Source: Bacteroidetes bacterium HGW-Bacteroidetes-5
GTDB lineage: Bacteria > Bacteroidota > Bacteroidia > Bacteroidales > UBA932
DNA length: 64,000 nt
Assembly: GCA_002842515.1 (NCBI GenBank)
Contig: PHDC01000002.1
Span: forward strand, 1-64,000
Reading direction: 5' to 3'
In this document: piece by piece, positions 15,672-24,329 of the stretch
How positions within the stretch are numbered: the first letter of the stretch is position 1
Layout of the letters: each line of letters opens with the position of its first letter
Notes under the pieces: generated by a model
Told to the model about the DNA's origin: nothing
What the model saw: only the letters and a program-made list of their open reading frames with translations
The model's database searches: none
Translations under genes and position numbers: made by a program

Positions 15672-17975
15672 TTACCTGCCTCTTCTTCTAATCCAAAGCA
15701 GGATATAGAACATAGCCATTATAAAAGGTAGAAGTCCCATCAGAAGCCACTTAGTTAACCTCATCCCGGAGAATACCACTGAGATCTTGTTGTCTGTAGG
15801 GCTAGGCCTTCTGACATCAATCGGAACTTCATCATCGGACATCCAGAAGAAGGCACCCATAATGAAGTTATAATTTGCAGCGCGCACCCCTTTCCTGCCG
15901 ATACTTATCTCACCGTTACTGATACAATCTGCATCAGATAATATTACAATCTTCTGCTCCTTATCTCCTACCACTCTATGAAGAGCAACCACAGTAGGAA
16001 TTGAGGCCGAAACCACCTCTCCCAAAGCCGGGTTAACCTTAACTGTATCGTCGACAAAATTTGTAGTCTCTACCTCACTCCACACACCTCCGCTGGTATC
16101 GCTTACAAACAGCTCTGTGACCTTATAACCTTTATCCTGATTATATTTAAGACCAGTCGCTCCCGGCATTGTTAATACATACTCACGGTTAAGCATCATA
16201 TTGAGCTGATACATCATCGCTGCACCCTCTTTAGTAGGGATAGACTGAATGAAATCCGGTGAGAAATTCTCCGAAGGCTTAACCAGCCTGCCGGGTAAAA
16301 CCTCAACCCCAAATTGAGAGATCAATTGATTCATCACATCCTGACGACCAGGCTCACCTGCTATCAACAGATTGCCTCCTCTTGCAATGAACTTCTCCAG
16401 ATTGGAGTGGTGTTGTGGGCTCATTGGAACCCTCATATCACCTATCACCAAAATATCAATCTCGTCGGATATCTCACTGTCCATCTTAACCTCTCTAAAG
16501 TCAAAACCTTGGTTTATAAGAGAGTAGCGGAAAGGTTTATCCTGGGCAAACTTATTATAGTCTCTGTCTCCCTCCCTGATGCAATCTCTCTCCCCGTGTC
16601 CTGTAACAAATCCAACCATAGGAAGCTTCATAACCAATCTTTTAAATGCTGCAGATATCTCTGCCTCAGATGGGTGCACCTCCATATCGTCAAATATTCT
16701 CAGGAATGTTTTATCGCCCGTAGCTGTTGTAAGGGTACGAACAAAGCGGTTTCCCTCAGGCACCAAATTTTCAATTTGTGATATCTCCTGTGGAGTCTTA
16801 AACATATTACTGTCCAGCCTGTGTATTTTTGAATACTCCAACATCCGCTCCCTATCATTTAACTCCGGATATCTTTTATCCATACTAGGGTTGTTTGCTC
16901 TGGCGTAATATCTGATGTAATTCATCTTAATATCCGGTTTAAACCTAAGATATTGTTTGAATCTGTTTATATCGGATAGCTCTCTCTTTGGAAGTCCAAA
17001 ATAGTAGTATTGATCCAAAATATTGACATATGTGTTTATAGTAAGCTTGCCATCAAGCTTCCCAACAATCTCCTGACTGTTTTTTGTAAGTGTGTTTACA
17101 TCATTTCTGGTGGCATCGTAGTAGAACATAAGTGCAGGCCTGGAGCTGAAATAACCCAAAACGACCGCAACCGAGACAGCTCCCAGATACCTCAAAAGAG
17201 ATGTACTCAGGGTGTGCTTTTGGCGAATCGCCTTCATCCGCAATATAGAGAGTGCAAGGAAGAGTCCTATCACAATAATAAAGTAGAGAACATCTTCGCT
17301 GCATATCAGTCCGCCGATAAATTCATTCGACCTTCCCCTGATGGAGAGCCAGTATGTGATGTCGCGTACAAAAGAGATATCTTGCCACATACCTCCTACA
17401 GTATTAAGAACAGCCAGCACAGCCAGTGTACCTACAGCAGCGACAACCTGGTAAGATGTTAAACTGGACATAAACAACCCGATGGCGGCATATCCGCATA
17501 TGAGCAGAAAGAGTCCAAGAATTCCTGAGCTTACCCCGGCTAAATCAAAATTCTCTACAGTAAATCCTGTGTATAGCACAAATATCATCAGCATTGCAGA
17601 TATTATAAGCGCATAAAAGACCATCGAGAGATACTTTCCAAGAATAATCTGAGTGTTTGTAACCGGCGATGAGTACAACAGCTTAATTGAGCCACTGCTG
17701 AGCTCCCTACTCATTAACCCCATAGTAAGCAGAGGTATATAGAGATAGAGATACTGCTGAATGAGGGTAAAAGTTCCTCTGTGAGGGTGTGCAAATATTC
17801 TCATCGAGAGATCTGAAACGGTAAACCCTAAAGATTGCTGGTTCACAACCAGCTCTATTGCAGATGTAAAAGCAATGCTGGATTGAATTGTGAAGATAAT
17901 CAGAATGAGCCAGGCAATTGGAGAGTAGAATAGAGTCTGTAACTCTGTACGGGCAATTTTATAAATCATTTTCAT
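15672..17975 (-). CDS. GldF-GldG fusion: ABC permease plus ABC_transp_aux domain
   Basis: A 767-residue membrane protein. Residues 1 to about 250 are an ABC-2 type permease with about six membrane segments, starting MIYKIARTELQTLFYSPIAW like GldF. After a seventh segment (about 262-280), residues 300-720 are a large periplasmic GldG/ABC_transp_aux domain with GFVTGHGERD and a DILVIGDMRVPMS stretch. A last membrane helix (LLMGLLPFIMAMFYILLWI) is followed by RRRGR. In Flavobacterium gldF and gldG are separate genes; here they are one reading frame. It lies 14 bases after the ATPase gene. The complex was first tied to gliding but occurs in many non-gliding Bacteroidetes; its substrate is unknown. 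Confidence 0.88.
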   Translation of the reverse strand: MKMIYKIARTELQTLFYSPIAWLILIIFTIQSSIAFTSAIELVVNQQSLGFTVSDLSMRIFAHPHRGTFTLIQQYLYLYIPLLTMGLMSRELSSGSIKLLYSSPVTNTQIILGKYLSMVFYALIISAMLMIFVLYTGFTVENFDLAGVSSGILGLFLLICGYAAIGLFMSSLTSYQVVAAVGTLAVLAVLNTVGGMWQDISFVRDITYWLSIRGRSNEFIGGLICSEDVLYFIIVIGLFLALSILRMKAIRQKHTLSTSLLRYLGAVSVAVVLGYFSSRPALMFYYDATRNDVNTLTKNSQEIVGKLDGKLTINTYVNILDQYYYFGLPKRELSDINRFKQYLRFKPDIKMNYIRYYARANNPSMDKRYPELNDRERMLEYSKIHRLDSNMFKTPQEISQIENLVPEGNRFVRTLTTATGDKTFLRIFDDMEVHPSEAEISAAFKRLVMKLPMVGFVTGHGERDCIREGDRDYNKFAQDKPFRYSLINQGFDFREVKMDSEISDEIDILVIGDMRVPMSPQHHSNLEKFIARGGNLLIAGEPGRQDVMNQLISQFGVEVLPGRLVKPSENFSPDFIQSIPTKEGAAMMYQLNMMLNREYVLTMPGATGLKYNQDKGYKVTELFVSDTSGGVWSEVETTNFVDDTVKVNPALGEVVSASIPTVVALHRVVGDKEQKIVILSDADCISNGEISIGRKGVRAANYNFIMGAFFWMSDDEVPIDVRRPSPTDNKISVVFSGMRLTKWLLMGLLPFIMAMFYILLWIRRRGR

Positions 17976-17989
17976 ATCGATTCTCCTCT

Positions 17990-18916
17990 TTATTTTACGG
18001 TTTTAGATAACTCTGCAAAAATTGTATCCAGAGAGCTTCTCTCCAGCCTTATCTCATTTAGCCTCCACCCCTTTGATACACTGGCTTCAACTATTCTTTC
18101 GATAATGTCAACGGTGTCAGAAAATTTAACTCTATAACGGGTATCTCCCAGCTCCTCAACATCCAGAACTCCGGGTAGAGCCTTAAGATCTTCTGCAGGA
18201 GGACTCTCCAGCAGTGACACAAACACTGTATTGGGTTCAATATAGTTATCGAACTCATCTACAGTGCCGGCAAAGACAACTTTTCCCTCTTCCACCATAC
18301 GGATGTAGTCACAGGTTGCCTGAACTTCCGAAAGTATGTGAGTAGAGAGCAGAACTGTTCTCTCACGGGCAATCTCCTTTATTAAATTACGAATTTCAAC
18401 TGTTTGATTGGGATCAAGACCGTTTGTAGGCTCATCCAGTACAACCAGATTCGGGTTATGAATAATAGCCTGAGCAATCCCAACCCGCTGTTGGTAACCT
18501 CCGGATAGATTTTTAATTAACCTCTTTCTAAAATGGGTAATTGCACACTTTCCAAGTACCGAATCGAGAGCACTCTTTATCTCTTTCTCAGGTATCATCC
18601 TTAAGTTAGCGCAGTGAGTAAGGTACTCTTCAACTGTCAGATCTGGATGTAATGGTGGTTTTTGCGGTAAAAATCCGATATGCTTTTTAGCCTCAATGGA
18701 GTTACTGCGCATATCTATCCCGTTTATGAATACATTGCCGTTAGTCTGTTTTAAAACTCCGCAAATAATGTTCATAATGGTAGATTTTCCTGCTCCGTTT
18801 GACCCCAGTAATCCATAGATTCCGCAATCTGCAATCTCAAAATCTACATTCTTGACTGCCCACTGAACGCTGTACCTATGGGATAGGTTTTCAACTCTTA
18901 CGATTGGTTCTGTCAT
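17990..18916 (-). CDS. ABC transporter ATP-binding protein, GldA type
   Basis: A 308-residue ABC ATPase that would power the GldFG membrane protein encoded 14 bases downstream. Motifs are Walker A LLGSNGAGKSTIM (residues 37-49), Q-loop GFLPQKPPLHPDLTVEEYL, signature NLSGGYQQRVGIAQA (about 139-153), Walker B LVVLDEPTNGLDP and the switch histidine in LLSTHILSEV. The C-terminal 90 residues are the usual DrrA/GldA-type extension. It acts on the inner face of the cytoplasmic membrane. The role (gliding, surface export or envelope upkeep) cannot be told from the sequence; without GldB/D/H-N or Spr genes here there is no direct sign of gliding. Confidence 0.9.
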   Translation of the reverse strand: MTEPIVRVENLSHRYSVQWAVKNVDFEIADCGIYGLLGSNGAGKSTIMNIICGVLKQTNGNVFINGIDMRSNSIEAKKHIGFLPQKPPLHPDLTVEEYLTHCANLRMIPEKEIKSALDSVLGKCAITHFRKRLIKNLSGGYQQRVGIAQAIIHNPNLVVLDEPTNGLDPNQTVEIRNLIKEIARERTVLLSTHILSEVQATCDYIRMVEEGKVVFAGTVDEFDNYIEPNTVFVSLLESPPAEDLKALPGVLDVEELGDTRYRVKFSDTVDIIERIVEASVSKGWRLNEIRLERSSLDTIFAELSKTVK

Positions 18917-19057
18917 TGTTGTTTTTAGTTTAAATAATAATAAAAGAGGTTTACTAAATACAATAGCAATCGAAAACCGAAAATGACTAAAGAAATTTAA
19001 TTAGTCAATTCAAATTATTATTTCGAAATTTATCTATTGAACAAATAATATTTATTT

Positions 19058-21370
19058 ATGTCTTTAAATAAGTTTCGCAAATTTTTTCTTGCCTCGACTC
19101 TTTTTTTATCTGCAAATTTGATAAGCTCCCAGGATAAAGTAGAGAAAAATTACATTCAATATGTAAACCCATTCATCGGAACAATGAAGATGGGGCACAC
19201 ATATCCCGGAGCAACAGTTCCTTTCGGTTCTGTACAGTTGAGCCCGGATACCGACACTATCCCCTACTCTGTGAATGGAAAGTATAACCCGGATGTTTAC
19301 AAATATTGTGCAGGGTATCAATACGGCGATAAAACAATTGTGGGTTTCAGCCATACCCATTTTAGCGGAACAGGTCACTCCGACCTTGGGGATCTTCTTA
19401 TAATGCCCACCACCGGAGTGCTAAGACTAAATCCCGGAACATCAGATAATCCCGATTCGGGTTACAGATCCAGATTTTCACACAAAACCGAGGATGCCTC
19501 TCCAAATTACTACAAAGTTAACTTACTGGATTACAACATAAAAGCAGAGCTTACAACAACCACAAGAGTAGGAGTTCATAAATACACTTTTCCACAATCA
19601 GATTCGGCGCACATAATATTGGATCTTACTCACGGCATTTATAACTACCCCGGCAAAAACATCTGGTCGTTTATAAGGGTAGAAAATGACTCTACAATAA
19701 CCGGTTTCAGGCAGACACACGGATGGGGACGAACCCGGACTGTTTATTTTACTATTGCCTTCTCAAAACCATTTGTAAATTATGGTCTCGTAAATAATGA
19801 AGACCTTATTTACAAAGGATTCTGGCGCAAGTTTAATCAAAATAGTAACTTTCCGGAGAGTGCAGGGAGAGAATTGCGTTGCCACTTTGATTTTAACACA
19901 ACAGAGGGTGAGGAGGTTATGGTCAAGGTGGCAATATCTCCGGTGAGCATAAGTGGTGCAAAAAACAATCTGCAAACTGAAGCTCCTCACTGGAATTTTA
20001 ATATAATAAAAGAGGCCGGGCAGATGCAGTGGAACCGGGAGCTCTCTAAGATTGATGCTCAGTTCATCACAGAAGATGAAAGAACAAGCTTTTACACATC
20101 GCTGTATCACACACTCCTCGGTCCTACAATCTATATGGACTGCGACAAATCATATAAAGGTATTGATCAAAATATTCACAAAGCAAATGAATTTGATAAC
20201 TACACAACATTTTCACTTTGGGATACATACAGGGCATTACACCCGCTTTTCAATATTATTCAACCAACCCGTAACGTAAATATGATAAAATCTATGCTGG
20301 CACATTATGACCAAAGCGTTCACAAAATGCTGCCGGTGTGGTCTCACTATGCAAATGAGAACTGGTGTATGATAGGCTACCATTCCGTCTCACTTTTGGC
20401 CGATGCTGCAGTCAAAGGGATTAAAGGGTTTGACACAGATAAGGCACTCGAAGCAGCTGTACAAACAGCAAACAACGATTGGTATGAAGGGTTGGGATAT
20501 TACAAAAAACTTGGATTTGTTCCAGAAAATAAATCCTCAAGTTCTGTATCCAAAACCCTTGAGTATGCTTATGACGACTGGGCAATAGCACAGTTAGCCA
20601 AAGTCGCGGGCAGAGAAAACATTTATGCAGAGTTCACCAAGCGAAGCAAATTCTACAAAAACCTATTCGATAAGGCAAAGGGTTTTATGCGACCGAAAAA
20701 CTCCGATGGAAATTTTTTAGATGGATTTGACGAACTAGATACACACGGTAAGGGATTTATAGAGGGGAACTCCTGGAACTACTCACTCTATGTTCCTCAC
20801 GATCCACAGGGGCTCGCAGTGTTACTGGGAGGATCAAAAGCCCTGGAAGCATATCTAGACTCAATCTTCAATATGCATCTGCCCGATAAATACTTTGAAG
20901 CAACCGAAGACATTACAAGGGATGGCATAATGGGCAACTATGTACACGGGAATGAACCTTCGCACCATATACCCTATCTCTATAACTTTACCGGCTCACC
21001 CTGGAAAGGCCAAAAACAGTTAAGAGAGATATCTAAAAAGGTGTACCGCCCTCTGCCCGATGGACTAGGAGGTAACGACGATCTCGGGCAGATGAGTGCC
21101 TGGTACATCTTTACATCACTGGGATTTTATCCGGTTGCTCCCGGTTCCGACATATATTATACCGGCAGTCCCAACATTGTTAGTGCAGATATTCATCTGG
21201 AAAACGGGAAGATCTTCAAAATAAGAACAGAAAACCAGTCCGAAAAGAGTCTCTATGTCAAGAAAATTATCCTCAACGGCAAAGAGTTGAAGGAGAATAA
21301 AATTACACATTCAGATATAGTTAACGGAGGAGAGCTAAAATTCGTAATGACAAACAAAGCAACCCATTGA
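19058..21370 (+). CDS. GH92 family alpha-mannosidase
   Basis: A 770-residue exported glycoside hydrolase of family 92, whose members are calcium-dependent exo-alpha-mannosidases acting on N-glycans and yeast mannan. A signal peptide covers residues 1-24 (FFLASTLFLSANLISSQ). The family opening YVNPFIGT...HTYPGATVPFG is present, then FSHTHFSGTGHSDLGD, the long (alpha/alpha)6 barrel, and the acidic motifs EGNSWNYSLYVPHD, GNEPSHHIPYLYNF and GGNDDLGQMSAWYIF that supply catalytic and calcium-binding residues. The length is normal. It is probably periplasmic or surface-attached. It is not in a SusC/SusD locus, so it stands as an orphan glycan-trimming enzyme. A terminator follows. Confidence 0.95.
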   Translation: MSLNKFRKFFLASTLFLSANLISSQDKVEKNYIQYVNPFIGTMKMGHTYPGATVPFGSVQLSPDTDTIPYSVNGKYNPDVYKYCAGYQYGDKTIVGFSHTHFSGTGHSDLGDLLIMPTTGVLRLNPGTSDNPDSGYRSRFSHKTEDASPNYYKVNLLDYNIKAELTTTTRVGVHKYTFPQSDSAHIILDLTHGIYNYPGKNIWSFIRVENDSTITGFRQTHGWGRTRTVYFTIAFSKPFVNYGLVNNEDLIYKGFWRKFNQNSNFPESAGRELRCHFDFNTTEGEEVMVKVAISPVSISGAKNNLQTEAPHWNFNIIKEAGQMQWNRELSKIDAQFITEDERTSFYTSLYHTLLGPTIYMDCDKSYKGIDQNIHKANEFDNYTTFSLWDTYRALHPLFNIIQPTRNVNMIKSMLAHYDQSVHKMLPVWSHYANENWCMIGYHSVSLLADAAVKGIKGFDTDKALEAAVQTANNDWYEGLGYYKKLGFVPENKSSSSVSKTLEYAYDDWAIAQLAKVAGRENIYAEFTKRSKFYKNLFDKAKGFMRPKNSDGNFLDGFDELDTHGKGFIEGNSWNYSLYVPHDPQGLAVLLGGSKALEAYLDSIFNMHLPDKYFEATEDITRDGIMGNYVHGNEPSHHIPYLYNFTGSPWKGQKQLREISKKVYRPLPDGLGGNDDLGQMSAWYIFTSLGFYPVAPGSDIYYTGSPNIVSADIHLENGKIFKIRTENQSEKSLYVKKIILNGKELKENKITHSDIVNGGELKFVMTNKATH

Positions 21371-21413
21371 AAACTATAAAAGGAGCTTGACGGAAACCGG
21401 CACTCGACGGCAC

Positions 21414-21446
21414 AAAAAAAAGCAGGCATCACTACCTGCTTTTTTC
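21414..21446. terminator. bidirectional terminator between GH92 gene and tRNA-Leu
   Basis: AGCAGG (21421-21426) pairs with CCTGCT (21435-21440), flanked by an A-run on the left and a T-run on the right that extend the stem. It would end the GH92 transcript (+) and the tRNA transcript (-). Confidence 0.75.
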
Positions 21447-21447
21447 G

Positions 21448-21530
21448 TACCCGGAACAGGGCTCGAACCTGCACATCCTACGGACACTGGTCCCTGAAAC
21501 CAGCGCGTCTACCAATTCCGCCATCCGGGC
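21448..21530 (-). tRNA. tRNA-Leu (anticodon CAG)
   Basis: An 83-base class II tRNA on the - strand. The acceptor GCCCGGA pairs with TCCGGGT, the D-arm is GGCGGAATTGGTAGACGC, the anticodon stem-loop is CTGGT-TTCAGGG-ACCAG giving CAG, a variable arm follows, and the T-arm is GCAGGTTCGAGCCCTG. CCA is not encoded, as is usual for Bacteroidetes. Confidence 0.95.
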
Positions 21531-21621
21531 TTAAATTCTCAGTTTGGGATTGCAAATGTAATAATTTTTTGGGATTACAAAACTTCGTGAATAGCTATAA
21601 ACTTCTTTATTGGAATATTTC

Positions 21622-23289
21622 TCAGAAAAATAGGATAAGCAGCTGGGCTGTTAGTACTCTCAAAAACATAGTAAGCGGATACACCGTTGCATAGCTCACA
21701 GCAGGCAGATCGTTACCGGCTGCTGCATTAGAGTATGCCAAGGCAGGTGGGTCTGTGGTGCTTCCGGCCATTAGACCCATAACTGTAAAGTAGTTGAGCT
21801 TGAAGAACCATCTGGCTGCAACACCCACTAAAAGCAGAGGAACAACAGTGATTATAGCACCATACGCTATCCATATAGCTCCCCCTTTATTCACGATTGT
21901 GTCAACAAATGAACCGCCAGCATCTAGCCCCACACAGGCCAGAAAGAGTGAAATTCCAACCTCACGAAGCATAAGATTGGCACTCATAGTAGTGTATGTC
22001 ACCAATTTTAATTTCGGCCCAAAGCGACTCATAAGTATTGCAATAATAAGCGGCCCTCCGGCCAGCCCCAGCTTTACCGGCTGAGGTATTCCCGGTATAA
22101 AAAACGGGATTGAACCAACCACGATTCCAAGCACTATCCCTAAAAAAATAGCTGCAAGATTTGGCTCACGCAGCCTGTGCATTGAGTTACCCAGAAGCTT
22201 GGCAGCAGCCTCAATGCTATCTTCGGTTCCAACAATGGTAAGTCTGTCCCCTATCTGCAGTTTCAAATCCGGTTTGGCGACCAGATCTACCCCTGCTCTG
22301 TTTATTCGAGTAACTGTTATCCCAAAAGCACGACCCAATTTAAGGTCTGAAAGGCTCTTGCCATTCACTCCATCTTTTGTAACCATAACCCTTTTAGGCA
22401 CCACTTTTAGGTCATTAATGCTCCAATCCTCGTCACTTCTGTGTACCTCAACTCCTAAAAATGCGACAATTGAGTCGTGATCTCTCTTCTGCATTATAAC
22501 CAGCACCTCATATCCCTTATCCAGAAGTGTTCCTGCACCCGCTATTGTTATCTCTCCATTTGTCTTCTTAACCCTTGATATCACAAAACTCCTCTCAAGA
22601 AGCTTTTTCACAACCTCTATTTTTTTCCCGTAAATAGAGGGATTATTGATTACTAATGACAATTTTAAGGTTTCGTTTGGATTATCTCTGTTTTGCTCCT
22701 CAATTTTGTCCAGTTCACTCTTGAGGCTTATCTTAAAAATAACCTTTACAAGCAGAATCGACATAATTATACCCAGGACTCCAAGCGGGTAAGCCACAGC
22801 ATATCCCATTGCAATAGAGGGGTCATTTGCCCCGTTTACCTCAATATAGGTCTGTTGAGCAGCTCCCAGCCCGGGTGTATTGGTAATGGCTCCGGAAAGA
22901 ATACCCACCATAGTAGATATTGGAAGTCCCGTTACAAAGTAGAGAACAACAGTGGTAATCACTCCTAGAAGTACAATTGATGATGCAAGCAGGTTGAGTG
23001 TAATTCCACCTTTTTTGAACGAGGAGAAAAATCCCGGACCAACCTGGAGACCTATTGAGTAGACAAAAAGAATTAAACCGAACTCCTTTACAAAATGGAG
23101 CATTTCGGAATTGATTTTTAGACCAAAGTGGCTGAATGCAATACCCGCAAAGAGTATCCAGGTGATACCAAAAGAGATATTTGCAATCTTAATTTTTGAA
23201 AGGAGAATTCCAACAGATATTACTGCTGCAAGAATTACAACAGATTGAGCAACACTCTCATTTAGAAAAAGGGCTTTAATCCACTCCAT
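21622..23289 (-). CDS. AspT/YidE-family putative transporter with two TrkA-C domains
   Basis: A 555-residue membrane protein of the aspartate-alanine exchanger (AAE) family. It has two homologous membrane halves (about residues 10-180 and 385-555), each with five or so helices and the family motifs GLxxG.GFF (LQVGPGFFSSF) and GAITNTPGLGAAQQ or GSTTDPPALAYS. Between them lie two TrkA-C/RCK_C ligand-binding domains (about 205-285 and 290-370, ending GDRLTIVGTED). Family members exchange dicarboxylates or amino acids across the membrane; the substrate here is not known. It is divergent from mscL, with overlapping upstream DNA that contains a possible - strand TAATTTTG box only about 17 bases before its ATG. 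Confidence 0.9.
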   Translation of the reverse strand: MEWIKALFLNESVAQSVVILAAVISVGILLSKIKIANISFGITWILFAGIAFSHFGLKINSEMLHFVKEFGLILFVYSIGLQVGPGFFSSFKKGGITLNLLASSIVLLGVITTVVLYFVTGLPISTMVGILSGAITNTPGLGAAQQTYIEVNGANDPSIAMGYAVAYPLGVLGIIMSILLVKVIFKISLKSELDKIEEQNRDNPNETLKLSLVINNPSIYGKKIEVVKKLLERSFVISRVKKTNGEITIAGAGTLLDKGYEVLVIMQKRDHDSIVAFLGVEVHRSDEDWSINDLKVVPKRVMVTKDGVNGKSLSDLKLGRAFGITVTRINRAGVDLVAKPDLKLQIGDRLTIVGTEDSIEAAAKLLGNSMHRLREPNLAAIFLGIVLGIVVGSIPFFIPGIPQPVKLGLAGGPLIIAILMSRFGPKLKLVTYTTMSANLMLREVGISLFLACVGLDAGGSFVDTIVNKGGAIWIAYGAIITVVPLLLVGVAARWFFKLNYFTVMGLMAGSTTDPPALAYSNAAAGNDLPAVSYATVYPLTMFLRVLTAQLLILFF

Positions 23290-23299
23290 AGTTTGAAAT

Positions 23300-23333
23300 T
23301 TTGCTCAAAATTAGCCATTAATTACTAAATTTG
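23300..23333 (+). promoter_or_regulatory. candidate promoter of mscL
   Basis: TTTG (23300-23303), a spacer of 22, then TAAATTTG (23326-23333). The mscL ATG is about 30 bases further on. The spacer is a little long for the Bacteroidetes consensus. Confidence 0.45.
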
Positions 23334-23364
23334 ATAAAACAATTTAAACTTCAAAATTTATACT

Positions 23365-23796
23365 ATGAAATTACTTGATGAATTTAAACAGTTTGCAATG
23401 AGAGGCAATGTCGTGGATATGGCCGTCGGTATCATTATCGGAGGTGCATTCGGGAAAATTGTCTCATCATTTGTCTCCGATGTAATTATGCCTCCTTTAG
23501 GCCTTTTAATTGGAGGGGTAAGGTTTACAGATCTTAGTATAACTCTAAAGCAACAGGTTATTGATACTGCAACTTCCGTTATAACTCCCGCTGTAACTAT
23601 CAACTATGGTAACTTTATTCAGGTCGTTTTCGATTTTGTCATAATTGCATTTGCAATATTTTCTATGATTAAAATAATGAACAACCTTAACCGTAAGAAA
23701 GTAGAGGATCAAACTCCTCCCTCACCACCACCTAAACCTGCAGATATACAGTTACTTACCGAAATAAGAGATCTATTAAAAAAGGATCAGAAGTAG
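23365..23796 (+). CDS. mscL: large-conductance mechanosensitive channel MscL
   Basis: A 143-residue inner-membrane channel that opens under membrane tension to release solutes during osmotic downshock. The N-terminal amphipathic helix [20 protein letters not shown] and the pore-lining first helix [27 protein letters not shown] (shown here in part) are classic. The second helix ([19 protein letters not shown]) is followed by a charged tail with a PPSPPPKP stretch and a C-terminal coiled coil ([11 protein letters not shown]) that forms the cytoplasmic bundle. Length is normal. It is divergent from the AspT-like transporter gene. Confident. Confidence 0.97.
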   Translation: MKLLDEFKQFAMRGNVVDMAVGIIIGGAFGKIVSSFVSDVIMPPLGLLIGGVRFTDLSITLKQQVIDTATSVITPAVTINYGNFIQVVFDFVIIAFAIFSMIKIMNNLNRKKVEDQTPPSPPPKPADIQLLTEIRDLLKKDQK

Positions 23797-23833
23797 TTTT
23801 TCAAAAAAAAAGAACAGCTGCAGAGTTTTTATC

Positions 23834-23841
23834 TACCTTTG
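23834..23841 (+). promoter_or_regulatory. -7 box of tRNA-Lys
   Basis: TACCTTTG fits TAnnTTTG and lies 26 bases before the mature tRNA 5' end. No clear -33 element is seen at the usual distance. Confidence 0.45.
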
Positions 23842-23867
23842 TAACCCCTTTTACACAAAAGGGATTC

Positions 23868-23940
23868 GGTTCTGTAGCTCAGTTGGTAGAGCACGACACT
23901 CTTAATGTTGGGGTCGTGGGTTCGATCCCCACCGGGACCA
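23868..23940 (+). tRNA. tRNA-Lys (anticodon CTT)
   Basis: A 73-base tRNA. The acceptor GGTTCTG pairs with CGGGACC (with wobble pairs), the D-arm is GCTCAGTTGGTAGAGC, the anticodon stem-loop is CGACA-CTCTTAA-TGTTG giving CTT, and the T-arm is GTGGGTTCGATCCCCAC. The discriminator is A and CCA is not encoded. Confidence 0.95.
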
Positions 23941-23952
23941 CTCTTTATTCAG

Positions 23953-23988
23953 GAGGGTGACTAAAAAGTAGAGTCGCCCTCTTTTTTT
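23953..23988 (+). terminator. terminator after tRNA-Lys
   Basis: GAGGGTGACT (23953-23962) pairs with AGTCGCCCTC (23972-23981), one wobble pair, followed by seven T. A textbook intrinsic terminator. Confidence 0.85.
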
Positions 23989-24038
23989 ATGTATTCAATA
24001 ACAGCTGCTCACAATACAGTCGTAACAGTTTAAGCAGT

Positions 24039-24204
24039 GGAAAGCTCACCGGCAACAACATCTGTTTTTTAGCTTATTTTCTGAAGGGTTTTTCGGAAAA
24101 AGGCTGAGGACCGTTCAACGACCGTAGGGAGGCGTTCCCGAAGCCCCGAAAAACACAAAGAAAAAAGCGTTTGAAAAAACAGCGTTGCAACCGGTGAGCT
24201 TTCC
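24039..24204. repeat. 166-bp nested palindromic element
   Basis: Three nested perfect inverted repeats are visible: an outer 14-bp pair (24039-24052 with 24191-24204, GGAAAGCTCACCGG), a middle 9-bp pair (CTGTTTTTT 24062-24070 with 24174-24182) and an inner 9-bp pair (GTTTTTCGG 24088-24096 with 24146-24154). The core holds two GACCGT words. The element fills most of the 389-bp gap between tRNA-Lys and the alcohol dehydrogenase gene. It could be a structured RNA or a MITE-like palindrome; no coding potential is seen. Confidence 0.7.
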
Positions 24205-24287
24205 AGGTATAAATGGCGACTATATATAAAATAAGATACTGTTTACTTATATTTCACTACATTCTAGTTTTGGTTGCCATTTTATTG

Positions 24288-24295
24288 TAAATTTG
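24288..24295 (+). promoter_or_regulatory. -7 box upstream of the dehydrogenase/chemosensory run
   Basis: TAAATTTG fits TAnnTTTG and lies 34 bases before the ATG. The -33 region has only TTTTGG/TTG at a short spacing, so a regulated promoter is possible. Confidence 0.4.
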
Positions 24296-24329
24296 TAATA
24301 ATTGTCACACTAAATAAAGCACTAAAGAG

